Positions 44,193-53,055 of a stretch of DNA of 64,000 nt are shown here, one piece after another; within the stretch, counting starts at the first letter, position 1, and every line of letters starts with the position of its first letter. Below the pieces are notes generated by a model that saw only the letters and a program-made list of their open reading frames with translations, did not search any database and was not told the origin of the DNA. The DNA comes from Vibrio sp. MEBiC08052. GTDB lineage: Bacteria; Pseudomonadota; Gammaproteobacteria; Enterobacterales; Vibrionaceae. The DNA lies in assembly GCF_001506075.1 (NCBI RefSeq), contig NZ_KQ947475.1, positions 2,140,390 through 2,204,389 of the forward strand, in the 5' to 3' direction. The position numbers and the translations under genes are program-made.

Positions 44193-44642
44193 ATGAGGGC
44201 ACTCAAACGGGGAGAGCTGGCAAAAGAAGCCGGTGTGTCTCCGGAAACCATTCGCTATTACGAGCGGCAAGGTCTGTTGCAGGCTAACAGAGATGACAAC
44301 GGATATCGACGTTTTGATCCCATCTGTATTGACCGGCTTAAATTTATTCAACGCGCCCAGCGTGTTGGTTTAAGTCTCAAAGAAATCGGCGAATTGTTAG
44401 CACTGGAAATTGCCCGGGGCGAGCACACGTGTGAAGAAGTCAAAGCCATTACTCAGGCAAAGCAGCAAGAAATCCAACAAAAAATCAGTGAATTACAACA
44501 TATGTATAATGCACTGACAGTGCTCAATAATCGCTGTTGTGGCGGCTCTCATTCAGCAGAGCATTGCACCATTCTGACCGCATTAGCGGATACCAAATCA
44601 TCCACAGAGGAGCTCGCTCATGAACACCATAGCACGCATTAG
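44193..44642 (+). CDS. MerR-family heavy-metal-responsive regulator
   Basis: 149 residues from ATG 44193 (GAAGAAGAGAGC upstream). The earlier ATG at 44166 coincides with the likely transcription start. The N-terminal winged helix RGELAKEAGVSPETIRYYER is classical MerR, followed by the long helix GLLQANRDDNGYRRFDPICI and AQRVGLSLKEIGELLALEIA. The C-terminal Cys/His cluster NRCCGGSHSAEHC suggests a ZntR-like or other metal sensor. It autoregulates from the adjoining MerR-type promoter, and the downstream permease gene overlaps its end by 23 bases. The metal is unproved. Confidence 0.88.
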   Translation: MRALKRGELAKEAGVSPETIRYYERQGLLQANRDDNGYRRFDPICIDRLKFIQRAQRVGLSLKEIGELLALEIARGEHTCEEVKAITQAKQQEIQQKISELQHMYNALTVLNNRCCGGSHSAEHCTILTALADTKSSTEELAHEHHSTH

Positions 44643-45753
44643 TCAGGCCTTTGTCGATCTGTGGCTGGATGCTGCATTCTGGCTCCTGTTCGGCCTGATG
44701 ATCGCTGGACTGCTGCATACATTTATCAAAAGTGACAAGTTAGGTGATCACTTAAAAGGACAAGGATTTTGGCCGGTGATTAAAGCAGCCATTTTAGGCA
44801 TTCCCCTCCCTTTATGTTCATGCGGAGTGATTCCCGCAGCTGTCGGACTGCGTCGGGCCGGCGCATCCAAAGGAGCCACGACGGCGTTTCTCATCTCAAC
44901 ACCGGAAACCGGTGTTGACTCAATTGCTATCTCTTATGCGCTACTTGGTCCATTCATGACCATTATCCGCCCAATTGCTGCCGTTTGTTCATCGATTGCT
45001 GCCGCGATGTTGGTTTTATCAGGAGAAAAATCCGCGTCCCGGTCAGAAATACGCCACGAACAGCAACCGACGACCTGTGGGTCTTCTGGTGTGCAAGGAA
45101 GTGATGGTGGCTGTTGCTGTCACAGTCAACCCAAACGCGCCGCAGACCGTCAAGCACATTCGGACTCAATATGGCGCAGAATCTGGCGAGGTCAGGTGTA
45201 TGCGTTTACTGACTTATTAGGTGATCTCTCCCTCTGGCTTTTAGCAGGCCTCATCATCTCTGCCGGTGTCGTGGCACTGGTCCCTTACGATGCATTGGCC
45301 GAAATCAGCCGGGGGGGCTGGGCGATGGTGATCATGGCTTTGATTGGTGTTCCCATGTACATCTGCGCATCCGCCTCTACCCCTTTGGCCGCAGGGCTTT
45401 TAATGGCGGGTGTTTCACCCGGTGCAGTGCTGGTCTTTTTGCTGGCAGGCCCGGCGACAAACGTTGCCACGTTAGGTATTGTACGTCGCGAAATGGGCTG
45501 GCATGCACTAGCAAGTTACTTGATTGGTGTGATTGGTGTTGCCATTGGCTTTGGCTATCTCACCAATGCGTTAGTCGATCTCTGGCATATCGATATTCAA
45601 AGTGAATTAGGGAGTAGTAACAGCCTCATGCCGTTTTGGCTGGCTGGACTCTCAGCACTCTTTTTGATGCTGTTGGTTGGTAACGATCTCCTGATGCGAG
45701 CCTACCAACGACTATTCAAAAAAGCGCCGGCTCATAGCCACAGTCACCACTAG
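44620..45753 (+). CDS. SO_0444-type permease, probable Cu/Zn efflux
   Basis: 377 residues in about eight membrane segments (ArsP/DUF318-related). Conserved sequences include GIPLPLCSCGVIPAAVGLRR, AFLISTPETGVDSI and PMYICASASTPLAAGLLMAG, followed by SPGAVLVFLLAGPATN. A cytoplasmic loop near 145-170 has CGSSG and GGCCCHSQ, and the tail ends HSHSHH. All of these can bind Cu or Zn. Coupled to a MerR-type metal regulator by a 23-base overlap, it should be its transport partner. GAGGAG lies eight bases before ATG 44620. The ion it moves is inferred from context. Confidence 0.85.
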   Translation: MNTIARISQAFVDLWLDAAFWLLFGLMIAGLLHTFIKSDKLGDHLKGQGFWPVIKAAILGIPLPLCSCGVIPAAVGLRRAGASKGATTAFLISTPETGVDSIAISYALLGPFMTIIRPIAAVCSSIAAAMLVLSGEKSASRSEIRHEQQPTTCGSSGVQGSDGGCCCHSQPKRAADRQAHSDSIWRRIWRGQVYAFTDLLGDLSLWLLAGLIISAGVVALVPYDALAEISRGGWAMVIMALIGVPMYICASASTPLAAGLLMAGVSPGAVLVFLLAGPATNVATLGIVRREMGWHALASYLIGVIGVAIGFGYLTNALVDLWHIDIQSELGSSNSLMPFWLAGLSALFLMLLVGNDLLMRAYQRLFKKAPAHSHSHH

Positions 45754-45776
45754 TACGCTAAGGTATTCGTTCTGAA

Positions 45777-45807
45777 ACTGGATCTGCATTGTTTTTGCAG
45801 ATCCAGT
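45777..45807 (+). terminator. Terminator of the metal permease operon
   Basis: ACTGGATCTGCA and TGCAGATCCAGT are perfect twelve-base inverse complements around a T-rich loop. It lies 24 bases after the permease stop. It has no long 3' T-run, so termination may be Rho-assisted or depend on the stem. Confidence 0.65.
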
Positions 45808-45944
45808 TGACTCAAACCGAAAAATCGTCACGCGATATCACACCAGCAAATCGATTGATAGTTATCGTTTTTCATGCTCTGAGTAACCCGCAACAAAAAC
45901 GACTCACCACAAAAACTAGCCGAATTCTGTCTATAGAAGCCTGA

Positions 45945-47306
45945 ATGATTCAGATGGGTGCACAAATGTACCGGAGATATGGCGTATTTTCAACGGATTC
46001 CATTGCTCAGATACCCGATAATGAAGGTATGACCGTTGTATTGGACATATTTGGCAAAGGAGTTTGCACTTTGACTTTCACACGCGCTCAACTTCAGCTG
46101 ATGATTGTGGCCGGCATCTGTATTACCTTTCTGGCATCCACGATCAAAAGTAGCTATCAAATCTATTTTATCCCCCTGACAGAGTTCCTCTCGATCACCC
46201 GGGGTGAGCTATCCGTCTCCGGTGCGCTGTTCGGATTGTCCGTCGGAGTCATGTCACCGCTTGTCGGATGGGTCTGTGACCGATATGGCGCACTACTCAC
46301 TATATTGAGTGGCGCACTCATGGCATCGGCAGTTTTCCTGCTGCTCACGATTACCGACAATTATGCCGCTTTTTTGGTGCTCTACGGTATCATGTCGGCC
46401 TACGCTTTAACCGCCATGACCTATATTCCACTGGGTATCTTTATTGATCAGATGTTCAGCCAACAGCACAAAGGAATGGCCTTTGCAGCCATTTCAAACG
46501 GTACAGCAATCGGGTTTATCTTACTCTCACCGGTTTTAGTCTGGTTGAGCGGATTTATATCATGGTCAATGCTCTGTACGGCAATCGGGTTGATTTTTCT
46601 CGGTTGCGTCGTGCCCTTGATTGCCCTGCTCCATCGCCAACTTGCCCAATCCTCTGCACCACAACAACACGTCAGTCAGGTGACATCCCGGCAGGTACTC
46701 CAAAATATGCAAACACCGACTTTCATCTGTCTGGCTGTCTCTTTTGCTGGCTGCGGTGCATCAATGGGATTTATCGATGTTCATCTCGTTCCATTGATTC
46801 AACAGCAGTTCACTACGTTCTCGACTTATCAGGAAGTCACGGCCTCTACCTTGAGTTTACTCGGGATCGCCGAGTTGTGCGGTGCAGTTATCGTCGGCTG
46901 GCGACTAAGGCGCTCATCATCGGTGGGCTTGTTAATCCAACTTTATCTGTTGCGTGGTGGTTCATTGTTACTTATCTATGATACGCAATCGAGACTCGCC
47001 TATCTGCTGTTCGCGATTGTGTTTGGATTAACCTATATGGGAACCGTCATTATCACCTCATTGATGTGTTTGAATTATTTTGGCGCTCAACTGAAGGGAC
47101 GTTTGTTTGGCTTATTGTTCACCGCCCACCAGCTTAGTGTATTTGTGACGGTTTCAGCCGGGGGATTACTGTATGATACCTTCCATCATTACCGCTATCT
47201 TATCTTGCTGCTAGCCTTACTGTGTGTCGGAGCGGCCTTTGCCGCAAGTCTATTGTCCCGGGAATATTCAGAACGTACTGTTGACGACAAATGTGAAGAT
47301 AGCTGA
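45945..47306 (+). CDS. MFS transporter of unknown substrate
   Basis: 453 residues with about twelve hydrophobic segments. The loop-2 motif GVMSPLVGWVCDRYGALLTI is the MFS G-x-x-x-D-R/K-x-G signature. The N terminus before residue 40 is uncertain. An internal ATG at 46029, TTG/GTG variants and the ATG at 45966 are alternative starts. AGAAG precedes 45945. The 3' end overlaps the convergent AraC-type gene by 112 bases, so mRNAs of the two would pair. The regulator next door may control it. The substrate cannot be read from sequence. Confidence 0.75.
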   Translation: MIQMGAQMYRRYGVFSTDSIAQIPDNEGMTVVLDIFGKGVCTLTFTRAQLQLMIVAGICITFLASTIKSSYQIYFIPLTEFLSITRGELSVSGALFGLSVGVMSPLVGWVCDRYGALLTILSGALMASAVFLLLTITDNYAAFLVLYGIMSAYALTAMTYIPLGIFIDQMFSQQHKGMAFAAISNGTAIGFILLSPVLVWLSGFISWSMLCTAIGLIFLGCVVPLIALLHRQLAQSSAPQQHVSQVTSRQVLQNMQTPTFICLAVSFAGCGASMGFIDVHLVPLIQQQFTTFSTYQEVTASTLSLLGIAELCGAVIVGWRLRRSSSVGLLIQLYLLRGGSLLLIYDTQSRLAYLLFAIVFGLTYMGTVIITSLMCLNYFGAQLKGRLFGLLFTAHQLSVFVTVSAGGLLYDTFHHYRYLILLLALLCVGAAFAASLLSREYSERTVDDKCEDS

Positions 47307-48238
47307 CTGGGTAATGAAGCAAATCGTTTTTTCCACACGGTACGCAACGCAGCCGGATTGGGAAACCCAGACAAATAAGCGGCCTGTTCAACCCCCATGC
47401 CATTGTCGATTAACACCTTGGCTTCTTGCAGGCGAGTTTCGGCAATGTAATCACGCAATGTTGCTTCCGTGTGAGTTTTAAACGTCCGTTGCAGATGACG
47501 TGGTGATACTCGGAAATGCTGACATAAATCGCTGATCGTTAAAGGGTGCCGATAGTTATCCAGAATGTAATCCTGAACGGCATGAATCAACGGACTGATA
47601 TGGTTACGATGCTTAAAATGAACCGAAATTTGTGGATCATGTGCCATTCTGCGTCGATGAACAACCAGTTCCCTTGCGACATCCACTGCGGTTTTGACTG
47701 AAGTCAGCCGTTCAATCAGATACAAGGTGGTATCAATCCCTGCTGTCACACCGGCACTGGTGATCAAGTTGTCGTGGTGAACAAAAATTCGATCCGCCAG
47801 TACCTGTGTCCCGGGGAACTGGTTAGCCAGCACCTGCACCAGATCATGATGCGTGGTCACATCTTTACCTTGAGTGAGTCCCGCTTTCGCGAGTAAGAAA
47901 GTCCCCGTGCAGACACCCACAACATAAGTATCTGGTTGAATCGCTTGTTTCAGCCAGCCGATACTTTGCTGCGCGATGGTATCGGTATAGATATCTTGCG
48001 AATATTTTGAACCACAGACAAAAATGACGGCACGTTCGGGAAGTTGCTCCGGTGGGGTCGCAATGTGAGCCAACCCAAGCCCCTGATGACTGTCCATATG
48101 ATCAGAAAAACCAATGAAGTGAGTCTCAAACTGATCCGTCAGTTGGTTAGCGTTATTGATCGCCTGAACCGGGCCGGCAAGATCAAGTAGATGGATTTGC
48201 GAGTTGATCAAGAAATAAATCTGATACGGATTTGCCAT
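47195..48238 (-). CDS. GATase1-like/AraC-family transcriptional regulator
   Basis: 347 residues from ATG 48238 (AAGGTG upstream). The upstream start at 48268 adds 10 residues. The N-terminal DJ-1/PfpI-like domain has the nucleophile-elbow sequence VVGVCTGTFLLAKAGLTQGK with Cys. The C-terminal AraC helix-turn-helix pair spans VQDYILDNYRHPLTISDLCQ ... VEQAAYLSGFPNPAALR. Homologues such as FtrA and GlxA-type regulators sense small nitrogenous compounds. The last 37 residues lie over the MFS gene's 3' end and look low-complexity (SRDNRLAAKAAPTHSKASSK), suggesting an extension by read-through of a lost stop. The effector is unknown. Confidence 0.8.
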   Translation of the reverse strand: MANPYQIYFLINSQIHLLDLAGPVQAINNANQLTDQFETHFIGFSDHMDSHQGLGLAHIATPPEQLPERAVIFVCGSKYSQDIYTDTIAQQSIGWLKQAIQPDTYVVGVCTGTFLLAKAGLTQGKDVTTHHDLVQVLANQFPGTQVLADRIFVHHDNLITSAGVTAGIDTTLYLIERLTSVKTAVDVARELVVHRRRMAHDPQISVHFKHRNHISPLIHAVQDYILDNYRHPLTISDLCQHFRVSPRHLQRTFKTHTEATLRDYIAETRLQEAKVLIDNGMGVEQAAYLSGFPNPAALRTVWKKRFASLPSQLSSHLSSTVRSEYSRDNRLAAKAAPTHSKASSKIR

Positions 48239-48324
48239 ATTCACCTTAACCTCGTTGATCCTATCCACATTGTGATGCTATCGGAATGGATTTGCCCCAT
48301 ACGATGATGGGGCATGATAGGTTC

Positions 48325-49395
48325 TCAAACGATCGGACGTTGTCCCCGACTAATCAATTTGAGTAACACACGATCAGCGGCTTCGGCAGCCATTCCCGGG
48401 AGTTTTTCGGTCAGTTTTTTCTTTTGTACATAATGGACAGACAGAACTTTTTTCTGCTGACAAGCTTCAGTCACCAAATCATCTGAAGTGCGAATATCAT
48501 CGATCAACCCTAAATCTTTCGCTTGCGTGCCAAACCAGTGCTCGCCCGTTGATACTTTATCGACATCAAGTGATGCACGATGTTCACGGATGAAATGCTT
48601 GAATAGCCCATGCGTTTCTTCCAGTTCCTGTTTGAATTTATCGCGCGCTTTGTCGGTATTCTCACCAAACATCGTTAAGGTACGTTTGAATTCACCGGCG
48701 GTCAACTGTTCAAACTCAATATGATTCTTTTTCAATAACTTATTGAAATTCGGCAACTGAGCAATGACACCGATTGATCCCACAATCGCGAAAGGGGCGG
48801 CAACCAGTTTATCCGCAATACATGCCATCATGTATCCACCGCTTGCAGCCACTTTATCGACGGCAATCGTGAGGGGCAATCCGGCGGACTTCAGACGATC
48901 AAGCTGTGATGCTGCAAGGCCGTAACCATGAACCATGCCGCCACCGGATTCAAGTCGCAGCAGAATTTCATCTCCGGATTGCGCAACCGCCAGAATGGCC
49001 GAGACTTCTTCACGAAGCGAGGTCACTTCTTTGGCATCAATACTACCGTGAAAATCAAGCACAAACAGATGCGGTTCTCGCTGGGATTCCAGCGTCCCTT
49101 CTTTCGCTGCTTTTTTGATCTCTTTTTCAGCCGATTTATGCTTGGCTTTCTCTTTTTTCTTCTCTGCTTTATCACGCGCTTTCAGATAAGCGTCATCATG
49201 CAGGTAAGATTCTAAATGATGGGTGGTCTGTTTATATTTTTCTGTCAGGTCGATAATTTCTAGCTCACCTTTAGCACCGTGACTCTTTCCACTGACTGAT
49301 TTGACAATCACAAGTATGACGATAAGCGCAGCAACCAACGTCGCAATCTTGGCCAGAAACAGGCCATAATCCAATAAAAAATCCAATGTTCTCAT
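48325..49395 (-). CDS. sohB: SohB, S49-family inner-membrane protease
   Basis: 356 residues from ATG 49395, which begins MRTLDFLLDYGLFLAKI with AGGAG close by. Upstream in-frame starts give non-conserved sequence. TM1 is at about 8-30. A Lys/Glu-rich stretch follows (KAEKKKEKAKHKSAEKEIKK), then the SppA/S49 domain (VLDFHGSIDAKEVTSLREEV) with the nucleophile Ser in VAASGGYMMACIADKLVAAP. The C-terminal TGEHWFGTQAKDLGLIDDI is typical. It is a periplasmic-side protease of the inner membrane, implicated in quality control. It is divergent from yciK, the same pairing found in E. coli. Confidence 0.9.
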   Translation of the reverse strand: MRTLDFLLDYGLFLAKIATLVAALIVILVIVKSVSGKSHGAKGELEIIDLTEKYKQTTHHLESYLHDDAYLKARDKAEKKKEKAKHKSAEKEIKKAAKEGTLESQREPHLFVLDFHGSIDAKEVTSLREEVSAILAVAQSGDEILLRLESGGGMVHGYGLAASQLDRLKSAGLPLTIAVDKVAASGGYMMACIADKLVAAPFAIVGSIGVIAQLPNFNKLLKKNHIEFEQLTAGEFKRTLTMFGENTDKARDKFKQELEETHGLFKHFIREHRASLDVDKVSTGEHWFGTQAKDLGLIDDIRTSDDLVTEACQQKKVLSVHYVQKKKLTEKLPGMAAEAADRVLLKLISRGQRPIV

Positions 49396-49461
49396 CCTCT
49401 CCTTTACGAATTGGTGTATTGTAACCATCTTAAACAACAAAGCATAACAAAAGGAGGCTAG

Positions 49462-50205
49462 ATGAATTATTCTGTTGCACCAAACACACTCAAAAACCGT
49501 GTGATTCTGGTTACAGGTGCCGGTGACGGCATTGGCAAGCAGGCAGCAATCAGTTTTGCTCAACATGGCGCAACGGTCGTTTTACTCGGCCGTACGGTCA
49601 AAAAACTGGAACAGACTTATGATGAGATTGTGGCGCTCGAAGTACCGGAGCCAACCATCATATCGATAGATTTACAAGAGGCGACACAACAGGATTATCG
49701 TGAATTGATGCAAACGATTGAACATCAATTTGGTCGTTTGGACGGTGTCCTGCATAACGCCGGTTTACTGGGAACGCTTTGCCCGCTTGAGCAAATCGAA
49801 CTCGCAACTTATGACGCTGTCATGCAAGTCAATGTTCGTGCTCAACTGATGATGACTCAGGCGCTATTACCGCTATTACGTCAGTCTGACGATGCGCGAA
49901 TTGTCTTTACGAGCTCAACGGTCGGACATCAGGGACGCGCTTACTGGGGTACTTATTCAATCTCCAAGTTTGCTACGGAAGGCATGATGCAGATTCTGGC
50001 GGATGAACTCCGTGAGACTAATATTCGCGTCAATGCAATCAACCCGGGCGGTACACGAACAGGGATGCGTGCTGAAGCATTCCCCTCAGAAGATCCGGAC
50101 ACCTTGAAAACACCGCAAGATATTATGCCGCTATATCTTTACCTGATGGCTCCCGAAGGTCGGTCTGTTCACGGTGAGTGTATCGCAGCACAGTCAAAAG
50201 ACTAA
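49462..50205 (+). CDS. yciK: YciK-like short-chain dehydrogenase
   Basis: 247 residues. The Rossmann dinucleotide motif TGAGDGIGKQA at 19-29 binds NAD(P). The active-site set is Ser (VFTSSTVGHQ), Tyr-x-x-x-Lys (YSISKFA) and NAG (HNAGLLG). An AGGAGG ribosome-binding site precedes ATG 49462. The family is conserved in gammaproteobacteria, and its physiological substrate is not established. The sohB gene is divergent, and a hairpin follows. Confidence 0.92.
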   Translation: MNYSVAPNTLKNRVILVTGAGDGIGKQAAISFAQHGATVVLLGRTVKKLEQTYDEIVALEVPEPTIISIDLQEATQQDYRELMQTIEHQFGRLDGVLHNAGLLGTLCPLEQIELATYDAVMQVNVRAQLMMTQALLPLLRQSDDARIVFTSSTVGHQGRAYWGTYSISKFATEGMMQILADELRETNIRVNAINPGGTRTGMRAEAFPSEDPDTLKTPQDIMPLYLYLMAPEGRSVHGECIAAQSKD

Positions 50206-50260
50206 CGTATAACTCAGGGTCTTGCCGGTCGTTCAATCACCGCCGACTCGATGATACGAA

Positions 50261-50287
50261 ACCGGGTCATCAAACTGATGACCCGGT
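50261..50287. terminator. Bidirectional hairpin between yciK and cheV
   Basis: ACCGGGTCATC (50261-50271) and GATGACCCGGT (50277-50287) are perfect eleven-base complements around AAACT. It lies between the convergent ends of yciK and cheV. T-rich flanks are short. Confidence 0.7.
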
Positions 50288-50312
50288 ACTTCAAAAACGC
50301 TTAATCGACAAA

Positions 50313-51257
50313 TCAGGATAAGACTTCACGTAATCGGTCTTGTGCGACTTGAACTAACATATCCGGCTGAAACTTCGATATAAAACGGTCACAGCCAACT
50401 TTTTTCACCATTGCTTCGTTAAAACTACCGCTCAATGATGTGTTCAGGGTAATGTGCAAATCTTTCATCCGCTCATCATTACGAATTTCATAGGTGAGTT
50501 TATAACCGTCCATTTCCGGCATCTCAGCATCAGTGATCATAAATAGAATCTCTTGGCTGACATTTTTACCGTCATCGCACCATCTTCGGAGCAAATTATA
50601 AGCTTCTAATCCATCCCGACACTCGATGATCTCCAATCCCAACTGAGACAATGTGCCTTTGATCTGATTTCTGGCTGTAGCCGAGTCATCGACAATCAAC
50701 ACTTTGCGCCCCATCATTTCCGGTATTAAATCCTCATCCAGAACTTCGGCTGAAATTGAAACATCATAATGCACGATTTCTGCCAGAACCTTCTCGACAT
50801 CGATAATTTCAACAATGTGTACCTGATCCTGCTCTTTAACCTGAGTGATTGCCGTCAGGTAATTCGACCTTCCCGTAGTTCGGGGCGGGGGCTGAATCTC
50901 TGTCCAGGCTGTATTGATGATATTGCGAACTTGTCCGACTAAAAAGCCCTGAACCGACCGATTATATTCCGTAATGATCAAGTTCTGTTCTTCCGACTCA
51001 GTTTGGGAGGCAGGAAAGCCAATCGCTCTTCTCAGGTCGATGACAGGAACCGGCTCTCCACGCAAAGAAGCAACACCGGTGATATGCGGATGTGCTCCGG
51101 GCATTTTGGTCAAAACCGGAACTTTGATCACTTCTTTGACTTTAAACACATTAATCGCAAAAATCTGTCGACTGTTCAATCTGAAAAGGAGCAGTTCAAG
51201 GCGATTCTCTCCGACGAGATTCGTGCGCTGGTCAACCGTATTTAAAACACCTGACAT
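50313..51257 (-). CDS. cheV: CheV chemotaxis coupling protein
   Basis: 314 residues. ATG 51257 begins MSGVLNTVDQRTNLVGENRL, and a GTG at 51272 adds five residues. The CheW-like domain (20-165: LELLLFRLNSRQIFAINVFK; VKVPVLTKMPGAHPHITGVA) docks receptors to CheA, and the C-terminal receiver (from about 185) has the acceptor Asp in ILFMITDAEMPEMDGYKLTY. It tunes the response to repellents and adaptation. No other che genes are nearby, so it stands alone and may serve several receptors, including the one at 16346. Confidence 0.93.
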   Translation of the reverse strand: MSGVLNTVDQRTNLVGENRLELLLFRLNSRQIFAINVFKVKEVIKVPVLTKMPGAHPHITGVASLRGEPVPVIDLRRAIGFPASQTESEEQNLIITEYNRSVQGFLVGQVRNIINTAWTEIQPPPRTTGRSNYLTAITQVKEQDQVHIVEIIDVEKVLAEIVHYDVSISAEVLDEDLIPEMMGRKVLIVDDSATARNQIKGTLSQLGLEIIECRDGLEAYNLLRRWCDDGKNVSQEILFMITDAEMPEMDGYKLTYEIRNDERMKDLHITLNTSLSGSFNEAMVKKVGCDRFISKFQPDMLVQVAQDRLREVLS

Positions 51258-51574
51258 ACGAGATTCCACCAATTAAAAACTGTTAATAGTATATACCTAA
51301 ACGCTTTCGGGTGCTGTGTTACATACCCATATCAGCACCCTGTATTTCGTATTTATCGACACGAAACTTCCTGCTTTCCGCATCTACATAAAATGGTCCG
51401 GATTGATGCAACCCAATAATCAAACAACGGAAAGATCGAACAGACCTGGAAAGTCGTCAAAATGCCTGATTATAACTGTGAAACATATTAAGCGATAAAG
51501 CTAGGAGAATACATCAGAAAATAGACAATGGTAGGGAAACTCGCAGTGATCTTACCTCTGACCTGTCACCCTGA
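51258..51574. other. Spacer between mlc and cheV, no gene
   Basis: Between the leftward mlc and cheV genes, 317 bases contain only a hairpin-forming pair GGGTGCTG (51309-51316) / CAGCACCC (51333-51340). An ORF of 60 codons on the plus strand has no ribosome-binding site or coding features. The cheV promoter probably lies near 51270-51300. I see nothing else. Confidence 0.4.
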
Positions 51575-52792
51575 TTAACTATCAACAATGGTCATCAATA
51601 ATGAACCATCGTATAGAGCTTGTTTGATGAGTGCAGCTCCCGGCATCGTTGACTGTTTATAAAAACGGGATTCCACAATTTTGACCTGCTCTCGGTAGGC
51701 CGGGTTACATTGGCTCTCGATATATTTGAGCATCGGAGGATAGACAATTGCTTTGGCCTGATTGATGACGCCGCCGATGAGCACTTTCTCCGGATTAAAC
51801 ATATTAATCACGATCGCAATAGCCTGACCGAGATGTCTGCCCAGCCGATCCATAATATCGCACGATAATGGATCCCCTTGAGCCGCTGCGATACAAATAT
51901 CCTCAATTGAGATTTCCGTCAAACGACTCAGCGACGATTCTTCACCATTGGCAATTCTTGACATTGCTTGCTCTCGCAAAGCTTTCGAACTCGTCACTGT
52001 TTCCAGACAACCGCGATTCCCACAATGGCAAGGTAGACCTAGGGGATCAATCTGGATATGCCCCAAATCACCGATGTTACCATGTTTACCTTGTAGTACG
52101 CGCCCATTGACAATCACACCCGCATTCAAACCATTGTGAATGGAGATTAAGACCGAGTTGTCATCGTCCTGAGAATGACCAAATAGTTTTTCGGCCAATG
52201 CCCAAGCCCGGGTATCGTTGGCAATAAAGACCGGCAACCCAGTCACTTGATAGATCTTAGCTCCTAACGCAAGATTATCGACATTGTAATGAGGCATTTG
52301 CAGGACAACCCCATTGTCTGCATCGACCAATCCCGGTAGTGTCACAGCAATTGCGGTCACCCGCTCAAGCTGCTGGGTGTAGGTCAGAAAGAATTCTTCG
52401 ATCTCGTGGAACAGTCGGGCCAGTAAGTCATCCTGATCAACTTCATGAATATCAATTTTAGTATCGATCAGCACATCACCACTTAATTCATGGAGTGCAA
52501 TCGTCAAATATCCCCGCCCCAGACGAATCGAAAGAAATTGCCACCCCTCATTTCTGGTTTGCAAACCGACCGCAGGACGCCCACGGCTAATGGCTTCTTG
52601 AACAGTTGTTTCATGGACAAGATGGGCATCGATGAGCTCACGCGTGATCTTGGTGATACTCGCCGGAGCAAGTTCACTCTCTTTAGACAGATCAATACGT
52701 GAAATAGGACCTTTTTGATCAATCAATTTGTAAACACGACCAGCATTAATTTGCTTGATGTGATCAATATGTCCGGGCTGAGCCGTATACAT
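51575..52792 (-). CDS. mlc: Mlc, ROK-family transcriptional repressor
   Basis: 405 residues. The start MYTAQPGHIDHIKQINAGRV and helix-turn-helix SKESELAPASITKITREL match Mlc. The ROK domain has the zinc-binding CHCGNRGCLET and the sugar-binding-like segments HYNVDNLAL and GVIVNGRVLQGKHGNIGDLG. In gammaproteobacteria Mlc represses ptsG and other PTS genes until unphosphorylated PtsG sequesters it. The gene precedes pykA divergently, and ptsG lies in the same window. GGAGC is five bases before ATG 52792. A perfect palindrome in its promoter may be a self-operator. Confidence 0.9.
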   Translation of the reverse strand: MYTAQPGHIDHIKQINAGRVYKLIDQKGPISRIDLSKESELAPASITKITRELIDAHLVHETTVQEAISRGRPAVGLQTRNEGWQFLSIRLGRGYLTIALHELSGDVLIDTKIDIHEVDQDDLLARLFHEIEEFFLTYTQQLERVTAIAVTLPGLVDADNGVVLQMPHYNVDNLALGAKIYQVTGLPVFIANDTRAWALAEKLFGHSQDDDNSVLISIHNGLNAGVIVNGRVLQGKHGNIGDLGHIQIDPLGLPCHCGNRGCLETVTSSKALREQAMSRIANGEESSLSRLTEISIEDICIAAAQGDPLSCDIMDRLGRHLGQAIAIVINMFNPEKVLIGGVINQAKAIVYPPMLKYIESQCNPAYREQVKIVESRFYKQSTMPGAALIKQALYDGSLLMTIVDS

Positions 52793-52827
52793 GATGTGCT
52801 CCAGAAATCAACAACCTGCTAATTTTT

Positions 52828-52882
52828 TTACTTTGCAAAGTAATTGTGAAGCAATTTGATATGTGAGCGTGACAGGCATCAC
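52828..52882. promoter_or_regulatory. mlc/pykA divergent control region: palindrome and CRP-like site
   Basis: TTACTTTGCAAAGTAA (52828-52843) is a perfect 16-base palindrome 36 bases upstream of the mlc start, and GTGACAGGCATCAC (52869-52882) fits GTGA-N6-TCAC for CRP. The regulator of the palindrome is unknown; Mlc itself or a GntR/LacI-type factor is possible. Confidence 0.5.
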
Positions 52883-53055
52883 GTACGATCAGTCAAGTTT
52901 GTGTTGAGAGTCAAATGTTCACTCATTCGAAGCACTCTGAATTCTCGATACTTTTTTTACAAAAATGTTAAATTTTTGTCCATTCCCTCAGCGCTTCGAG
53001 TGTTCTCAAGTATACTTACACTGCTCACTCTATGATTTTCAGTCAGGAGCAAATC

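Noticed and set aside
51316..51498. Plus-strand ORF of 60 codons in the cheV/mlc spacer
   Set aside because: No ribosome-binding site, no hydrophobic or domain features, and it lies beside a hairpin.
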